From Oscillospiraceae bacterium (GTDB lineage: Bacteria > Bacillota > Clostridia > Oscillospirales > Acutalibacteraceae), in assembly GCA_902782805.1 (NCBI GenBank), contig CACZON010000258.1, positions 1 through 7,838 of the forward strand: a stretch of DNA of 7,838 bases, in the 5' to 3' direction. Shown here in pieces: positions 6,504 through 7,838 of the stretch (positions within the stretch are counted from its first letter, which is position 1; each line of letters begins with the position of its first letter). Made by a program: the position numbers and the translations under genes. The notes under the pieces were generated by a model, which made no database searches, was not told where the DNA came from, and worked only from the letters and a program-made list of their open reading frames with translations.

Positions 6504-6819
6504 AAACATTGCAATGATCGGCGACCGCGAAAGCGTAAAGGGCTTTGCGGCGATCGGCATGGACGTTTTCGTCTGCGACGACCCCTCGCAGGCGGCGGCG
6601 CTGCTGAAAACCGTAGCCGAAAGCGAGCGGTTTGCGATTATCTATATGACGGAGGAGCTCTTCTCGGCGAGCGCGCGCGAACGCGAAAAATTCACCGAGC
6701 GTCCGACTCCGGCGATCATTCCTCTGCCCGGAGTAAGAGGAAATACAGGGATCGGCTTAAAGCGGCAGTCCACCTTCGTGGAACAGGCCGTCGGCTCCGA
6801 CATACTCTTTAAAAACTGA
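6496..6819 (+). CDS. ntpG: V-type ATPase subunit F (NtpG, central stalk)
   Basis: A 107-residue protein with the Rossmann-like fold pattern of subunit F: beta strand NIAMIGD at the start, GFAAIGMDVF, FAIIYMTEELF, TPAIIPLPG, then VEQAVGSDILF at the end. It binds subunit D in the rotating shaft and activates ATP hydrolysis in E. hirae. This bacterial gene name is confusing: NtpG is subunit F, while NtpF is the stalk G subunit. ATG at 6496 overlaps the ntpC stop in ATGGCTAA. A GTG at 6487 would add three residues and sits closer to GGGAAAGG, but the family normally begins at the residue before the first strand, so the ATG is chosen. It ends 12 bp before ntpA. Confidence 0.94.
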   Translation: MAKNIAMIGDRESVKGFAAIGMDVFVCDDPSQAAALLKTVAESERFAIIYMTEELFSASAREREKFTERPTPAIIPLPGVRGNTGIGLKRQSTFVEQAVGSDILFKN

Positions 6820-6831
6820 GAGGTGTAAGAA

Positions 6832-7838
6832 TTGGTAACTGGAACGATCACGAAAGTCGCAGGCCCGCTCGTTATCGCAGAGGGAATGCGCGATGCGAAT
6901 ATGTTCGACGTTGTCCGCGTAAGCGCGCAGCGTCTGATCGGCGAAATCATCGAAATGCACGGGGATCGGGCTTCGATCCAGGTCTATGAAGAGACTTCCG
7001 GCCTCGGACCCGGAGAAAAAGTGGAATCCACCGGCGCGCCGCTTTCCGTGGAGCTCGGCCCGGGCCTGATCGGCTCGATCTACGACGGGATCCAGCGTCC
7101 GCTCGACGAGATCATGAAGCTCGTCGGCAACAACCTCCAGCGCGGCGTCGAGGTGCCCTCGCTCGACCACGGGAAAAAATGGCATTTCGTCCCCGTTAAG
7201 AAAGCCGGCGACGAGGTCACCGCGGGCGATATCATCGGCACCGTTGCGGAGACGAACGCGGTAATCCATAAGATCATGATCCCCAACGGCTCGAAGGGAA
7301 CGATCGTCCGGATCGAAGAGGGCGATTTCACCATCGACGAGGCCGTTGCGGTGCTCGAGGACGGCGGCAAAGAGGAAGAGATCAAAATGGCCTCAAAATG
7401 GCCGGTCCGCCGCGGCCGTCCCTACAAAACGAAGCTTTCTCCGGATATTCTTCTGACAACCGGTCAGCGCGTTATCGATACGCTGTTCCCGATCGCGAAG
7501 GGCGGCGTCGCCTCCGTGCCCGGCCCCTTCGGTTCGGGCAAAACCGTCGTTCAGCATCAGCTCGCGAAATGGGCGGCCGCCGACATCATCGTCTATATCG
7601 GCTGCGGCGAGCGCGGCAACGAGATGACCGACGTTCTCAACGAATTCCCTGAGCTTAAGGATCCGAGAACCGGCAACTCCCTGATGGAGCGTACCGTTCT
7701 GATCGCCAATACCTCCGATATGCCGGTTGCGGCGCGTGAAGCTTCGATTTATACCGGAATCACGATCGCGGAATATTTCCGCGATATGGGCTATACCGTC
7801 GCACTTATGGCCGATTCGACCTCCCCCTGGGCGGAAGC
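6832..7838 (+). CDS. ntpA: V-type ATPase catalytic subunit A, 3' end beyond window
   Basis: This is the first 335 codons of the catalytic, nucleotide-binding subunit (full family length is about 590). The order of parts is an N-terminal beta-barrel, the A-specific insert or bulge (about 110-190), then the nucleotide domain. Walker A is GPFGSGKT (231-238, with K237 and T238). GCGERGNEMTDV supplies the catalytic E260 and R261, equivalent to E. hirae K238, E261 and R262. Walker B is TVALMADS (D328). The start is TTG at 6832 with GAGAGGTG 6 nt upstream, giving MVTGTITKVAGPLVIAEGM, which aligns with the E. hirae N-terminus one residue shorter. One oddity is P332 (CCC, 7825-7827) where the motif STSRWAEA normally has arginine. 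Apart from that the gene is very well conserved. ntpB and ntpD are expected next. Confidence 0.97.
   Translation, partial: MVTGTITKVAGPLVIAEGMRDANMFDVVRVSAQRLIGEIIEMHGDRASIQVYEETSGLGPGEKVESTGAPLSVELGPGLIGSIYDGIQRPLDEIMKLVGNNLQRGVEVPSLDHGKKWHFVPVKKAGDEVTAGDIIGTVAETNAVIHKIMIPNGSKGTIVRIEEGDFTIDEAVAVLEDGGKEEEIKMASKWPVRRGRPYKTKLSPDILLTTGQRVIDTLFPIAKGGVASVPGPFGSGKTVVQHQLAKWAAADIIVYIGCGERGNEMTDVLNEFPELKDPRTGNSLMERTVLIANTSDMPVAAREASIYTGITIAEYFRDMGYTVALMADSTSPWAE

Noticed and set aside
6757..7269. Minus-strand open frame of 170 codons opposite ntpG/ntpA
   Set aside because: It lies opposite well-supported ntpG and ntpA coding sequence, and is explained by high GC content.

Overview
The window is GC-rich bacterial DNA with strong GGAGG-type ribosome binding sites and frequent TTG and GTG starts. 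Its main content is the first seven genes of an A/V-type (rotary, vacuolar-type) ATPase operon. Gene order, sodium-type rotor-ring residues and ribosome binding sites best fit an anaerobic Firmicute, probably a GC-rich, perhaps uncultured, gut clostridium. This placement is inferred from style and gene content, because the window holds no taxonomic marker.

Positions 1-1852 (minus strand) hold one long open frame that runs off the left edge. It encodes at least 617 residues of a large soluble protein whose second half looks like an alpha/alpha-barrel (six-hairpin) carbohydrate-active enzyme. No exact family could be assigned. Positions 1853-2053 are the divergent intergenic region. It holds a good SigA-type promoter for the minus-strand gene, a GC-rich hairpin with a T-run in that gene's leader, a striking 30-bp imperfect dyad (1939-1968) that looks like an operator, and a weaker candidate promoter for the ATPase operon.

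Positions 2054-7838 (plus strand) carry ntpF-ntpI-ntpK-ntpE-ntpC-ntpG-ntpA, the same order as the Enterococcus hirae ntp operon. The genes are packed with gaps of 11-52 bp and one 8-bp overlap (ntpC/ntpG). NtpF and NtpE form the peripheral stalk. NtpI is the membrane stator with the two ion-path arginines. NtpK is the double-hairpin rotor ring subunit. NtpC and NtpG (subunit F) belong to the central stalk. NtpA is the catalytic subunit and is cut off by the right edge after 335 codons. ntpB and ntpD would be expected just downstream. All five sodium ligands known from E. hirae NtpK are present, so the enzyme is predicted to couple ATP to Na+ rather than H+. Whether it mainly pumps or synthesises cannot be told from sequence.

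No wholly new system is apparent. The points most worth a second look are the intergenic dyad, the unclassified sugar-enzyme-like gene, and a proline (P332) in NtpA where a near-invariant arginine (the SRWAEA motif) is expected.
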